DNA from: Microbacterium sp.
Lineage (GTDB): Bacteria > Actinomycetota > Actinomycetes > Actinomycetales > Microbacteriaceae
Length of the DNA stretch: 64,000 nt
Assembly (NCBI GenBank): GCA_019510305.1
Contig: JAEKKN010000020.1
Location: forward strand, 1-64,000
Direction: 5' to 3'
In this document: positions 17,978 to 24,850 of the stretch, piece after piece
How positions within the stretch are numbered: the first letter of the stretch is position 1
Layout: each line of letters opens with the position of its first letter
Program-made: the position numbers and the translations under genes
Notes under the pieces: generated by a model
What the model was told of the DNA's origin: nothing
What the model saw: the letters and a program-made list of their open reading frames with translations, nothing else
Databases searched by the model: none

Positions 17978-18013
17978 CTAAGAGGCGGGCCACCAGGTGC
18001 GGTTCGCGGACAT
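17978..18013 (-). CDS. trpL: trp leader peptide MSANRTWWPAS
   Basis: An 11-codon reading frame starts with ATG at 18013 and ends with TAG at 17978. It encodes MSANRTWWPAS, with two consecutive Trp codons at positions 7 and 8, a very unlikely composition by chance for so short a frame placed 90 bases before a tryptophan gene. The TAG stop lies inside region 2 of the attenuator. The ATG is preceded by TAGTTT ending 7 bases upstream, so the mRNA probably begins at this start codon. The peptide itself has no expected function; its translation is the sensor. Confidence 0.85.
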   Translation of the reverse strand: MSANRTWWPAS

Positions 18014-18020
18014 GTGGTGA

Positions 18021-18026
18021 AAACTA
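18021..18026 (-). promoter_or_regulatory. Predicted leaderless -10 element (TAGTTT) of trpL
   Basis: TAGTTT on the minus strand ends 7 bases before the trpL ATG at 18013. An overlapping GATAGT preceded by TGTG could serve instead, as an extended -10. Confidence 0.5.
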
Positions 18027-18097
18027 TCACACCGCAAGGGCCCGCCCCCGGCTCGTGACGTGCTGCTGTCATCCAGCCCGCGTGCATCCAGGCGGCG

Positions 18098-18103
18098 TAG
18101 GCT
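18098..18103 (+). promoter_or_regulatory. Predicted leaderless -10 element (TAGGCT) of ispG
   Basis: TAGGCT ends 6 bases before the GTG at 18110, which supports that GTG over the in-frame ATG at 18131. Confidence 0.6.
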
Positions 18104-18109
18104 TGAGGC

Positions 18110-19261
18110 GTGCCAGCAGTGAACCTTGGGATGCCGAAGATCCCCGAAGTCCTCGCCCCTCGTCGCAAGTCCCGTCAGATCAAGGTGGGCAAGGTGCTCG
18201 TCGGGGGAGACGCTCCCGTGAGCGTGCAGTCGATGACAACGACGAAGACGACGGACATCAACGGCACCCTCCAGCAGATCGCCGAGCTCACGGCATCCGG
18301 GTGCGAGATCGTGCGCGTGGCCGTACCGCATCAGGACGATGCGGACGCGCTCAAGATCATCGCGATGAAGAGCCAGATCCCTGTGATCGCCGATATCCAC
18401 TTCCAGCCGCGGTACATCTACACGGCGATCGACGCCGGCTGCGGCGCGGTACGCGTGAACCCCGGCAACATCCGCGAGTTCGACGGCAACGTCGGCAAGA
18501 TCGCAGAGGCAGCGAAGGCGGCGGGCGTCTCACTCCGCATCGGTGTGAACGCGGGTTCCCTGGACAAGAGGATCCTACAGAAGTACGGGAAGGCCACGGC
18601 TGAGGCCCTCGTCGAGAGCGCCGTGTGGGAAGCCTCCCTGTTCGAGGAGCACGACTTCCACGACTTCAAGATCTCGGTCAAGCACAACGACCCCGTCGTC
18701 ATGGTCAAGGCGTATCGCCGGCTCGCCGAGCGGGGCGACTGGCCCCTGCACCTCGGCGTCACCGAGGCCGGCCCCGCGTTCCAGGGCACGATCAAGAGCG
18801 CCACGGCTTTCGGCATCCTGCTGGGCGAGGGAATCGGCGACACCATCCGCGTCTCGCTCTCGGCTCCGCCCGCTGAAGAGGTCAAGGTCGGCCACCAGAT
18901 CCTGCAGTCTCTGAACCTTCGCGAGCGCAAGCTCGAAATCGTGTCGTGCCCGTCGTGCGGTCGCGCGCAGGTCGACGTGTACACGCTCGCGGAAGACGTC
19001 ACCGAGGGCCTCAAGGACATGACCGTCCCGCTGCGGGTCGCGGTGATGGGTTGCGTCGTGAACGGACCCGGCGAGGCGCGCGAAGCCGACCTCGGCGTGG
19101 CATCGGGCAACGGCAAGGGCCAGATCTTCGTCAAGGGCGAGGTGATCAAGACGGTACCGGAGGCCGACATCGTCGCCACTTTGATCGAAGAGGCGAATCG
19201 CATCGCCGCAGAGCTCGGGCCGGATGCTCCACTCGGCACCGCACAGGTCGTCACTGCATGA
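18110..19261 (+). CDS. ispG: (E)-4-hydroxy-3-methylbut-2-enyl-diphosphate synthase
   Basis: This 383-residue iron-sulfur enzyme (GcpE) makes HMBPP from MEcPP in the penultimate step of the MEP pathway. The N-terminal TIM-barrel part carries [41 protein letters not shown] and VRVNPGNI. The C-terminal 4Fe-4S part has the cysteines in [13 protein letters not shown] and in [18 protein letters not shown]. The GTG start fits both the leaderless promoter and the usual N-terminal length of actinobacterial IspG. Its 3' end overlaps the next gene by 4 bases (ATGA), so the SIMPL gene is probably translated from the same mRNA. Confidence 0.96.
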   Translation: MPAVNLGMPKIPEVLAPRRKSRQIKVGKVLVGGDAPVSVQSMTTTKTTDINGTLQQIAELTASGCEIVRVAVPHQDDADALKIIAMKSQIPVIADIHFQPRYIYTAIDAGCGAVRVNPGNIREFDGNVGKIAEAAKAAGVSLRIGVNAGSLDKRILQKYGKATAEALVESAVWEASLFEEHDFHDFKISVKHNDPVVMVKAYRRLAERGDWPLHLGVTEAGPAFQGTIKSATAFGILLGEGIGDTIRVSLSAPPAEEVKVGHQILQSLNLRERKLEIVSCPSCGRAQVDVYTLAEDVTEGLKDMTVPLRVAVMGCVVNGPGEAREADLGVASGNGKGQIFVKGEVIKTVPEADIVATLIEEANRIAAELGPDAPLGTAQVVTA

Positions 19262-19866
19262 CGACGATCACGGTCGACGGACTCGGCGAGCGTCACATCG
19301 TCGCAGAGCGGGCGACTCTGACCGCCAGGGTGGCGATCGCGCACGCGAAGCGCGACCGGTCGATGGAACTCGGAGCCGCCGTGCACGCGCAGATCGCACA
19401 GCGCGCGGCAGCCCTGCGAGGTACCGGCGCCGCCACGTGGCATTCGATCGATGTGCTGACGACGAACGTCCGCGTCTGGACCGACAAGGACGGCAACAAG
19501 CATCAGGATCACGTCACGAGCGGGACCGTCCGCATCAAGCTCGCGCGACTCGATCTCGTCGCCGAGGTCGTCGCGGACCTGAGCGCGATCGGCGCCACGA
19601 TATCGACCGACTGGGCACTCACCGACGCGACGCGGTCGCGGACGACTCGCGAGCTGCGTATCGTCGCGGTTCAGGATGCTCGGGCGAAGGCAGACGATTT
19701 CGCCTCCGCTCTCAGCACATCCGTGAGCAGGATTGTCACGCTGCGTGAGACGGGCGGTCACGGCATGCCGGCCGCCCGCGGTGCGGCCGGAGGCGCACGG
19801 GACGAGCTGACGATTCCCGAGATCACGGTGCGCGTCGCCGTGGTCGGTGAGTTCGAGACGGCCTGA
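19258..19866 (+). CDS. SIMPL (DUF541) domain protein
   Basis: The 202-residue protein matches the SIMPL/DUF541 family, whose members have unclear roles in stress and signalling. It starts with the family-typical [23 protein letters not shown], has [15 protein letters not shown] in the middle and [15 protein letters not shown] near residue 140, the region most conserved in the family. No signal peptide is present, so unlike many homologues it is expected to be cytoplasmic. The ATG overlaps the ispG stop as ATGA, indicating translational coupling. Confidence 0.82.
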   Translation: MTTITVDGLGERHIVAERATLTARVAIAHAKRDRSMELGAAVHAQIAQRAAALRGTGAATWHSIDVLTTNVRVWTDKDGNKHQDHVTSGTVRIKLARLDLVAEVVADLSAIGATISTDWALTDATRSRTTRELRIVAVQDARAKADDFASALSTSVSRIVTLRETGGHGMPAARGAAGGARDELTIPEITVRVAVVGEFETA

Positions 19867-19891
19867 GCGCCGCCAAGATGATGAGGAGACG

Positions 19892-20227
19892 ATGATGTCC
19901 GCCCCCGTACTTCCCACGCCCGTCCAGGCCATGGTCGATGCCATCAACACGGCCGACACCGAGGCGTTCGTCGCGGCGTTCACTCCCAACGGTTTCGTGA
20001 GCGACTGGGGCACGGTCAAATCAGGTCCCGACGGAGTCCGCTCCTGGGCCGTCAGCGACGCCATCGGCGCCGGTGCGCGGATGACCGTGCTGTCCTCCGA
20101 GACGGACGGCGACACGACGCACGTGCGATTCGGCTGGTCGAGCCGCGTCTTCAACGGCGAGTCCGACGGCATCTTCGTCGTCGAAGGCGACAAGGTCGCA
20201 AGCTTCACCATCCCGCCTGCGCACTGA
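19892..20227 (+). CDS. NTF2-like (SnoaL-like) small protein
   Basis: This 111-residue protein has the size and pattern of a cone-shaped NTF2-like fold: an N-terminal helix with TPVQAMVDAINTADTEAFVAAFTPNGFVSDWG, then alternating strands ending FVVEGDKVASFTIPP. Such proteins bind or isomerise small molecules, but no catalytic set can be assigned. The ATG at 19892 (tandem ATGATG) has an AGGAG site 4 to 5 bases upstream. It lies 25 bases after the SIMPL gene and may be co-transcribed with it. Confidence 0.75.
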   Translation: MMSAPVLPTPVQAMVDAINTADTEAFVAAFTPNGFVSDWGTVKSGPDGVRSWAVSDAIGAGARMTVLSSETDGDTTHVRFGWSSRVFNGESDGIFVVEGDKVASFTIPPAH

Positions 20228-20277
20228 GCGCGGTCATCTGTTCGCCGACACCCGTTCGTGTTCTGTCTAGGAGCTGC

Positions 20278-21105
20278 ATGCCTTCGTCCACTCTCGTGAC
20301 CTTCGCTGCCGGTGCCCTCGAGGGCAGCGGCAGCGTCCTCCATGTCGTCCCTGGCGACGGGGCAAGCGTGATCGTCGTCGACGCGACACCGTTCCACCCC
20401 GTCGATCACACCTGGCCCGATCACGTGGAGATCACGGAAGCCGTGATGGCCGCGATCAGCGACGAGGGAGAGTTCTCCGTCGGTGCCGACATCCCCGTAA
20501 AACGCGGAGCCGAGGGGTGGACATGGCTCGTCGGACATCGTCTGGCCGGTGATGCACCCGAATGGCTCGCTCCCGGCCTCTCAGTCGGCCTGTCGGTCGG
20601 TGCCGCCCGCCGCGCGGCTCTCAGCCGTGGACACACTGCATGTCACCTCGCGTCGCTGGCCCTTGACCTCGCACTCGCGGACCTGTGGCGCAAGGATCCT
20701 GGGGTGGACGCTCTCGGCAACCCCGATTTCGAGGGACGCGCTAACCAGACCAGCCGCATCCACGAAGACGGATCGGTCGACGAGTACCGGCTCGGCAAGA
20801 GTCTGCGCCGGGCGGGGTTCGACACGGAGACCTTCGCAGCCACGCTCTCCGAGCGAGAGGCATCCGTCAACGCGCAGCTCGCCGTCTGGGTTGCTTCGGG
20901 TGCGATCAGCAGCATCGTCACCGATGGGCCGACGATCGTGGACCGCCGCACCTGGGTGTGTGAACTGCCCGATGGCAAAGCCGAGATCCTGTGCGGCGGC
21001 ACCCATGTGTCGTCTCTGACGGAGTTCGCATCCATCTCCATCATGCTCGACCTGAGCGACCCTCAGCTGCTGGTGATGACCACGACAGCGGTGCCTGCGG
21101 CCTGA
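20278..21105 (+). CDS. Alanyl-tRNA editing (AlaX-like) metal-dependent hydrolase
   Basis: The 275-residue protein resembles free-standing AlaX editing domains that hydrolyse mischarged Ser- or Gly-tRNA(Ala). Zinc ligands are recognisable as HTACH in SRGHTACHLASLAL (about residue 119-123) and as Cys and His in CGGTHVSSL (about 240), matching the HxxxH ... CxxxH pattern of the second additional domain of alanyl-tRNA synthetase. The N-terminal part has the short beta-barrel-like VDATPFHPV. An AGGAG site lies 5 bases before the ATG. Substrate specificity cannot be told from sequence. Confidence 0.82.
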   Translation: MPSSTLVTFAAGALEGSGSVLHVVPGDGASVIVVDATPFHPVDHTWPDHVEITEAVMAAISDEGEFSVGADIPVKRGAEGWTWLVGHRLAGDAPEWLAPGLSVGLSVGAARRAALSRGHTACHLASLALDLALADLWRKDPGVDALGNPDFEGRANQTSRIHEDGSVDEYRLGKSLRRAGFDTETFAATLSEREASVNAQLAVWVASGAISSIVTDGPTIVDRRTWVCELPDGKAEILCGGTHVSSLTEFASISIMLDLSDPQLLVMTTTAVPAA

Positions 21106-21111
21106 GGCGCG

Positions 21112-21492
21112 TCAGCGCTCGGTTCGGTCTGCATCGTCCAGAATGCGGTCGACCCAGACCTCGCGCGGGAGAGTCGCGATCTCGTCTCTTGTGAACCAAC
21201 GGGCCTCGGACAGCTCGTCATCCGTGAACGTGAACCGCGATCCGCGCGGAACCGCGCAGAGAAATGCGATGGTGATGTAGCTCACCCGATCGCCGTTCGG
21301 ATAGGCGAAGACGTCGGCCGGCTCCTCTCCGGGTTCGATCGCGCCACCGATCGTGCCCCAGACACTCGCCCCTCGGTGCTTGGCGAGAAGGTAGCGATGA
21401 CCGTCACGGATCACCGCTGTCACTGCGGGGAGCAGTAGAAGGTCGTGCCCGACGTGAGCGCGAAGCCCTGTGACATACGGCGAGACGGTCAT
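21112..21492 (-). CDS. NUDIX-type protein lacking the catalytic helix
   Basis: The 126-residue protein has a NUDIX fold at both ends: LLPAVTAVIRDGHRYLLAKH and VWGTIGGAIEPGEEPAD on one side, YPNGDRVSYITIAF and DDELSEARWFTRDEIATLP on the other. The segment between, which should carry the rest of the NUDIX box (REUXEEXGU, where the glutamates bind the metal) and the next strand, is missing: PAD is joined to VFAYPNGD at about 21303-21316. The frame is kept. Hydrolase activity is therefore unlikely. The protein is about 25-30 residues shorter than relatives. TAGGCT ends 7 bases upstream of the ATG, so expression is still expected. Confidence 0.78.
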   Translation of the reverse strand: MTVSPYVTGLRAHVGHDLLLLPAVTAVIRDGHRYLLAKHRGASVWGTIGGAIEPGEEPADVFAYPNGDRVSYITIAFLCAVPRGSRFTFTDDELSEARWFTRDEIATLPREVWVDRILDDADRTER

Positions 21493-21499
21493 GCTGCCG

Positions 21500-21505
21500 A
21501 GCCTA
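21500..21505 (-). promoter_or_regulatory. Predicted leaderless -10 element (TAGGCT) of NUDIX gene
   Basis: TAGGCT on the minus strand ends 7 bases before the ATG at 21492. Confidence 0.5.
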
Positions 21506-21517
21506 TGTCGCACGACC

Positions 21518-22369
21518 TCAGATGGATCGGAGCGCCTCGCGCAGCATCCGATGGCCCTGGGCTTCGAAGTCGGGGTCGCCGATCCGGAAGGCATAGGCGG
21601 CGGTGCCGACCGCTTCGCGAAGCTGCTCGATCGGCCAGAGCAGATCTTCGCGAGGGTCGGATCCATACCCTTCGGCGAATGCGTCTGCGAGATCTGCCCG
21701 GTCGCGCCACTGCTGAGCGGCCAGACGGCAGAGGTCGGTGGACGCAGGGCGATAGGCGAAGCGTCCGAAGTCGATGACGCGCAACCCGCCCCGATCGACG
21801 AGCCAGTTCCTCGGCTGCCAGTCCCCATGCGTCGGGACCACTCGCACTGCGCCTCCATGCCTCTCGGCGAGGAGCCTGCGCACGGCGTTCTCGACCGCCC
21901 GTTCGATGCGGTGCGGGCCGTCGAGCCAGGCGAGTGTGCGGTCGGTGACCCGGCGCTCGTAGTCGGGGTCGAGGCGCCCTGCTCCGGCGTGGAACAGCGC
22001 GAGAGCCGCGCCGGCCTGCCGGTGGATGTCGGGATCGAACTCGAATGCCGATCCCGCCGCGAGCACGCCGGGCAGGTGGTCGAGGACGATGACGCGCGCA
22101 TCCCGGTCGGCGTGCCGCAGAGGGGCAGCGAGACCGCGGTCGATCAGGGGTGAAGTGGCTCCTTCGTGCGCGTCGATCTCACGACCCAGATGATGGTTGC
22201 CGGGGCCGCCGGCTTTGACGATGAGATCGGCGCCCCGGGCACGCACATGCAGCACGGTGGAGTCGACGATGCCCCACGACAGGTCGTCGACGAGCTCTGG
22301 CTCGAGAAGCCATCCACGGACGAGTTCTGCCTGCCCGGCGGTGAGCAGGTCGCGATCCCACCGGGTGAC
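21518..22369 (-). CDS. Aminoglycoside phosphotransferase-family kinase, start codon lost
   Basis: The frame encodes about 283 residues of a small-molecule kinase of the APH/choline-kinase fold. The catalytic loop is VVPTHGDWQPRNWLV and the metal-binding motif is RVIDFGRFAYRP; the Lys of the N-lobe is in GADLIVKAGGPGNHH. The family is broad (antibiotic, sugar or amine kinases), so the substrate is open. At 22369-22367, where the protein should begin (xTRWDRDLLTAGQ), the codon is GTC, not GTG. The first in-frame start after that is GTG at 22255, which would remove the first 38 residues including part of the N-lobe. The gene otherwise has no internal stops. See the finding on a single-base change shared with the upstream ribonuclease. 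Confidence 0.72.
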   Translation of the reverse strand, partial: VTRWDRDLLTAGQAELVRGWLLEPELVDDLSWGIVDSTVLHVRARGADLIVKAGGPGNHHLGREIDAHEGATSPLIDRGLAAPLRHADRDARVIVLDHLPGVLAAGSAFEFDPDIHRQAGAALALFHAGAGRLDPDYERRVTDRTLAWLDGPHRIERAVENAVRRLLAERHGGAVRVVPTHGDWQPRNWLVDRGGLRVIDFGRFAYRPASTDLCRLAAQQWRDRADLADAFAEGYGSDPREDLLWPIEQLREAVGTAAYAFRIGDPDFEAQGHRMLREALRSI

Positions 22370-23781
22370 GGGACGAGCTCGATCTTCCCCTCGGCGATGT
22401 CCACGCTCCGGACCGAGAGGCGGACGACGCTGCCTGCGGCCGTGCCGGCCGGGACGGGAGCGGATGCCGTCACCGCCGGCTCGGCGATCTGCACCGTGGC
22501 CCGGTCGTCGCGCACCGCGATCACGGTGGCGTCGATGGTCGTGCCGACGAAGGGTCTGAGGAGCGCCGCCTCGACGCAGTTGATCGTCGCCGAGTCCAGT
22601 TTCGATGCGCGCTGTGCGGACTCCTGCATCAGCGCAGGCAGCTCGTTCAGCGATTCGCGGACCCAGTCGGGGATATCTTCTCCGCGGGAGATCGCGAGGC
22701 AGATCGTCAGAGACCACCGGTCGACCAGCCGACGCAGGGGAGCGGTCGTGTGCGCGTAGGGTGCGCCGATCGCGGCCTGCATCGCGTCGGCCGGCGCTGT
22801 GCCGTCGAAGACGACATAGCCGGCTCCGCGGAACAGGGATGCCGCGGCTTCGAGGATCGGAAGTGTGAGCGGGTCCGCGCGGTCGAGCTCGCGCAGGTAG
22901 TCGCCGTATCGACCGGTCGTCCACGGACGTCCGAGCGCGGCGGTCTGATGACGGAAGGCGTCGAATGACTTCTCGTCGGGCTGCGGCATCGTGCGCAGCA
23001 CGCCGATCTTCGCGTCGAGCATGAGCGAGGCGGCGGCCATGCCGGTCATCAACGACAGCTGCGCGTTCCAGTCCTCGACCGGGAGCGGCTGGCGTCGCTC
23101 GATCGCGTATGCGCCGTCGGGCGCGCGAACGACCTCCTCGTCGGGCAGATTCAGGCTGGCCCCTCCTCGCGACTTCTCCTGTTCGATCCGCAGTGCTCCG
23201 ATCACGGGGAGCAGCGTCACGGGACCGTCTTCGCCACGATCGAGGGACTCCTGAGCGCTCACGTAGTCCAACTGCTCGCGCGAGCGGATCAGTGCGCGTT
23301 CCAGGCGAAAGGTGGTCACCGCGCCGGCGGAGTCGAGCGAGAACGTCCAGACGAACGCCGGCCGGTCGACGCCCGGCAGCAGCGACGCGCGGTCCTCGCT
23401 CAGGACTGTCGGGTGCAGCGGAATCGTCCCGTCGGCGGCGTACAGCGTCTGACCGCGTCGGCGCGCCTCGGCATCCACTGCTCCGCCGGGAGCGACGAAT
23501 GATGGCACATCTGCGATCGCGTAGCGAACGGTGTAACCGTCACCGTCTCGTTCGAGGTGGAATGCCTGATCGAGGTCTCGCGAGCCTTCAGGATCGAGAG
23601 TGGCGAAGGCGATGTCGCGCAGGTCGAGTTCGGGCTGGCTCGCCGTGGCCTGCTCGGCTTCGGCCAGCACAGCGGTGGGGAACTCGACGGGGGCGTCCAG
23701 GTTCACTCGCAAGCCGGAGAGGGCTGCGGCCAGCTCGGTCTGCGCGGCGGACGGGGCGACATGGGATCGACGCTGGGGCAT
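22144..23781 (-). CDS. RNB-domain ribonuclease (RNase II/R family), read-through C-terminus
   Basis: This 545-residue frame encodes an exoribonuclease of the RNase II family. The catalytic aspartate cluster is in DPEGSRDLDQAFHLERDGDGY (about residues 62-82) followed by YAIADVPSFVAPGG; RGGASLNLPDEEV and APLRRLVDRW follow as in other actinobacterial RNB proteins. It lacks the N-terminal cold-shock domains of E. coli RNase R. The family-like part ends near residue 470 with IAEGKIELVP; the last 75 residues are a translation of the phosphotransferase gene in another frame, so the original stop has been lost at 22368-22366 (now TCA). The ATG at 23781 is supported by TAGGGT ending 6 bases upstream. 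Confidence 0.85.
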   Translation of the reverse strand: MPQRRSHVAPSAAQTELAAALSGLRVNLDAPVEFPTAVLAEAEQATASQPELDLRDIAFATLDPEGSRDLDQAFHLERDGDGYTVRYAIADVPSFVAPGGAVDAEARRRGQTLYAADGTIPLHPTVLSEDRASLLPGVDRPAFVWTFSLDSAGAVTTFRLERALIRSREQLDYVSAQESLDRGEDGPVTLLPVIGALRIEQEKSRGGASLNLPDEEVVRAPDGAYAIERRQPLPVEDWNAQLSLMTGMAAASLMLDAKIGVLRTMPQPDEKSFDAFRHQTAALGRPWTTGRYGDYLRELDRADPLTLPILEAAASLFRGAGYVVFDGTAPADAMQAAIGAPYAHTTAPLRRLVDRWSLTICLAISRGEDIPDWVRESLNELPALMQESAQRASKLDSATINCVEAALLRPFVGTTIDATVIAVRDDRATVQIAEPAVTASAPVPAGTAAGSVVRLSVRSVDIAEGKIELVPSPGGIATCSPPGRQNSSVDGFSSQSSSTTCRGASSTPPCCMCVPGAPISSSKPAAPATIIWVVRSTRTKEPLHP

Positions 23782-23787
23782 GCCCCC

Positions 23788-23793
23788 ACCCTA
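23788..23793 (-). promoter_or_regulatory. Predicted leaderless -10 element (TAGGGT) of RNB ribonuclease
   Basis: TAGGGT on the minus strand ends 6 bases before the ATG at 23781. Confidence 0.5.
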
Positions 23794-23864
23794 AGCCGAT
23801 CCGCATGACGGGCCGACGTCCCGGGCGGCGGACACCGCGATCCCGCAGCAGTACGCGGTCGCAG

Positions 23865-23870
23865 TAGGCT
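23865..23870 (+). promoter_or_regulatory. Predicted leaderless -10 element (TAGGCT) of membrane protein gene
   Basis: TAGGCT ends 7 bases before the ATG at 23878. Confidence 0.55.
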
Positions 23871-23877
23871 TCGGGTC

Positions 23878-24756
23878 ATGTCCGCCGGAGAAGGCATCGC
23901 AGCGAAGTCGTACACGCGCGCCCGCAGGCAGGCGATCGTCACAGGGCTCGTCGGTCTGATCGGGATGAGCATCGGCACGCTGATCGTGACTGGGCTGATG
24001 GGCGGCTTCTCGCTGGCCTCGCTGGTGCCGCAGCCGGAGGTGTTGATCTGGGCCGCGGTGGTGGTGCTTCTTCTGCCGTACGTGGGCAGAAGCGATGCAC
24101 GGCTCGCTTTGGCGGCCGTCGCTGCGGCGCTTCTGATCGCCGCGGCGACGGCGGTCGTGCAGATCGGTGGACCGGCCGGCGGCGTAGTGCTCTTCGTCGC
24201 GGGCTGGAAGGCTTTGACGCTGGGCTGTGCAGCTGTGCTGGGCTCGATCGCCGGAGTGATTCATGTGCGTCGTCCCGCAAAGGAATTGCTGGTACCGGCG
24301 GCCGGGCGACAGGGAGTTGCAGATTCGACGGCGACGGGCGGTGGGACCGACCCAGCGGATGATGGCGGAAGACGGCGGCGAGAGCAGCGAGTCGCGCCTG
24401 CGATTCTGTTCTGCCTCGTGGTGGGGGTCGCTCTCTTCTTCGCATTGCCGGTGGGCTGGTTCGGTGTGTACTTCTCGATCTGGGATGTCGCGGAGCCGCC
24501 GACGACGGAAGAGGTCGCGCGCTACGAGTGGACGGCCGGGCTGGCTATCGCCGCGCTGGCGCTGGCCATGGCACTGGCGATCGTGCGCCGACGGCGGGGG
24601 CTCATCATCACGTCCGCGGTCGTGCTCGTCTGCACGTTCATCGCGGCGTTCGTCTTCCAAGTGCCCGAAGGCCGCTTCATTCCAGACCCGGCACCGGTCG
24701 TCCATGACGATCATCCCGTCTGCTACGGAACGACGGGCGATTGCCCCGGGGGCTGA
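23878..24756 (+). CDS. Multi-pass membrane protein of unknown function
   Basis: I do not recognise this 292-residue protein. It has four hydrophobic segments in the first half (about residues 18-43, 55-69, 76-95, 102-122), a hydrophilic linker at about 130-168 rich in Gly, Asp and Arg, and three more segments (about 170-195, 215-237, 243-260). The C-terminal tail, predicted outside or inside depending on topology, ends with a Cys pair in VCYGTTGDCPGG. It stands alone, divergent from the ribonuclease and convergent with the DUF222 gene, so context gives no clue. Confidence 0.7.
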   Translation: MSAGEGIAAKSYTRARRQAIVTGLVGLIGMSIGTLIVTGLMGGFSLASLVPQPEVLIWAAVVVLLLPYVGRSDARLALAAVAAALLIAAATAVVQIGGPAGGVVLFVAGWKALTLGCAAVLGSIAGVIHVRRPAKELLVPAAGRQGVADSTATGGGTDPADDGGRRRREQRVAPAILFCLVVGVALFFALPVGWFGVYFSIWDVAEPPTTEEVARYEWTAGLAIAALALAMALAIVRRRRGLIITSAVVLVCTFIAAFVFQVPEGRFIPDPAPVVHDDHPVCYGTTGDCPGG

Positions 24757-24850
24757 ACGTCACCAGGCTGCAGGCGTTCACCGGGGTCTTTTCGTCATAG
24801 CCGCCGGGCCGCTCGGATCGCGCACCCCACCTGCGACGGGCGCGTGGTCA

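Larger units (their letters stand above)
17926..18013 (-). promoter_or_regulatory. Tryptophan attenuator (ribosome-mediated)
   Basis: Three mutually exclusive pairings are visible on the minus strand. Region 1 CCGCCT (17988-17983) pairs with region 2 AGGCGG (17979-17974), overlapping the end of the leader peptide. Region 2 AGGCGGT (17979-17973) pairs perfectly with region 3 ACCGCCT (17948-17942) as antiterminator. Region 3 pairs with region 4 GGCGGT (17936-17931) as terminator, followed by six T. A ribosome stalled at the two Trp codons (17995-17990) would cover region 1, leave 2:3 to form and allow transcription into trpEG; with Trp-tRNA available, 1:2 and 3:4 form and transcription stops. 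Confidence 0.85.

Noticed and set aside
17978..18400. A 140-codon minus-strand frame overlapping the ispG start
   Set aside because: Only its last 12 codons (ATG 18013 to TAG 17978) are meaningful, as the trp leader peptide. The part before is antisense to ispG.
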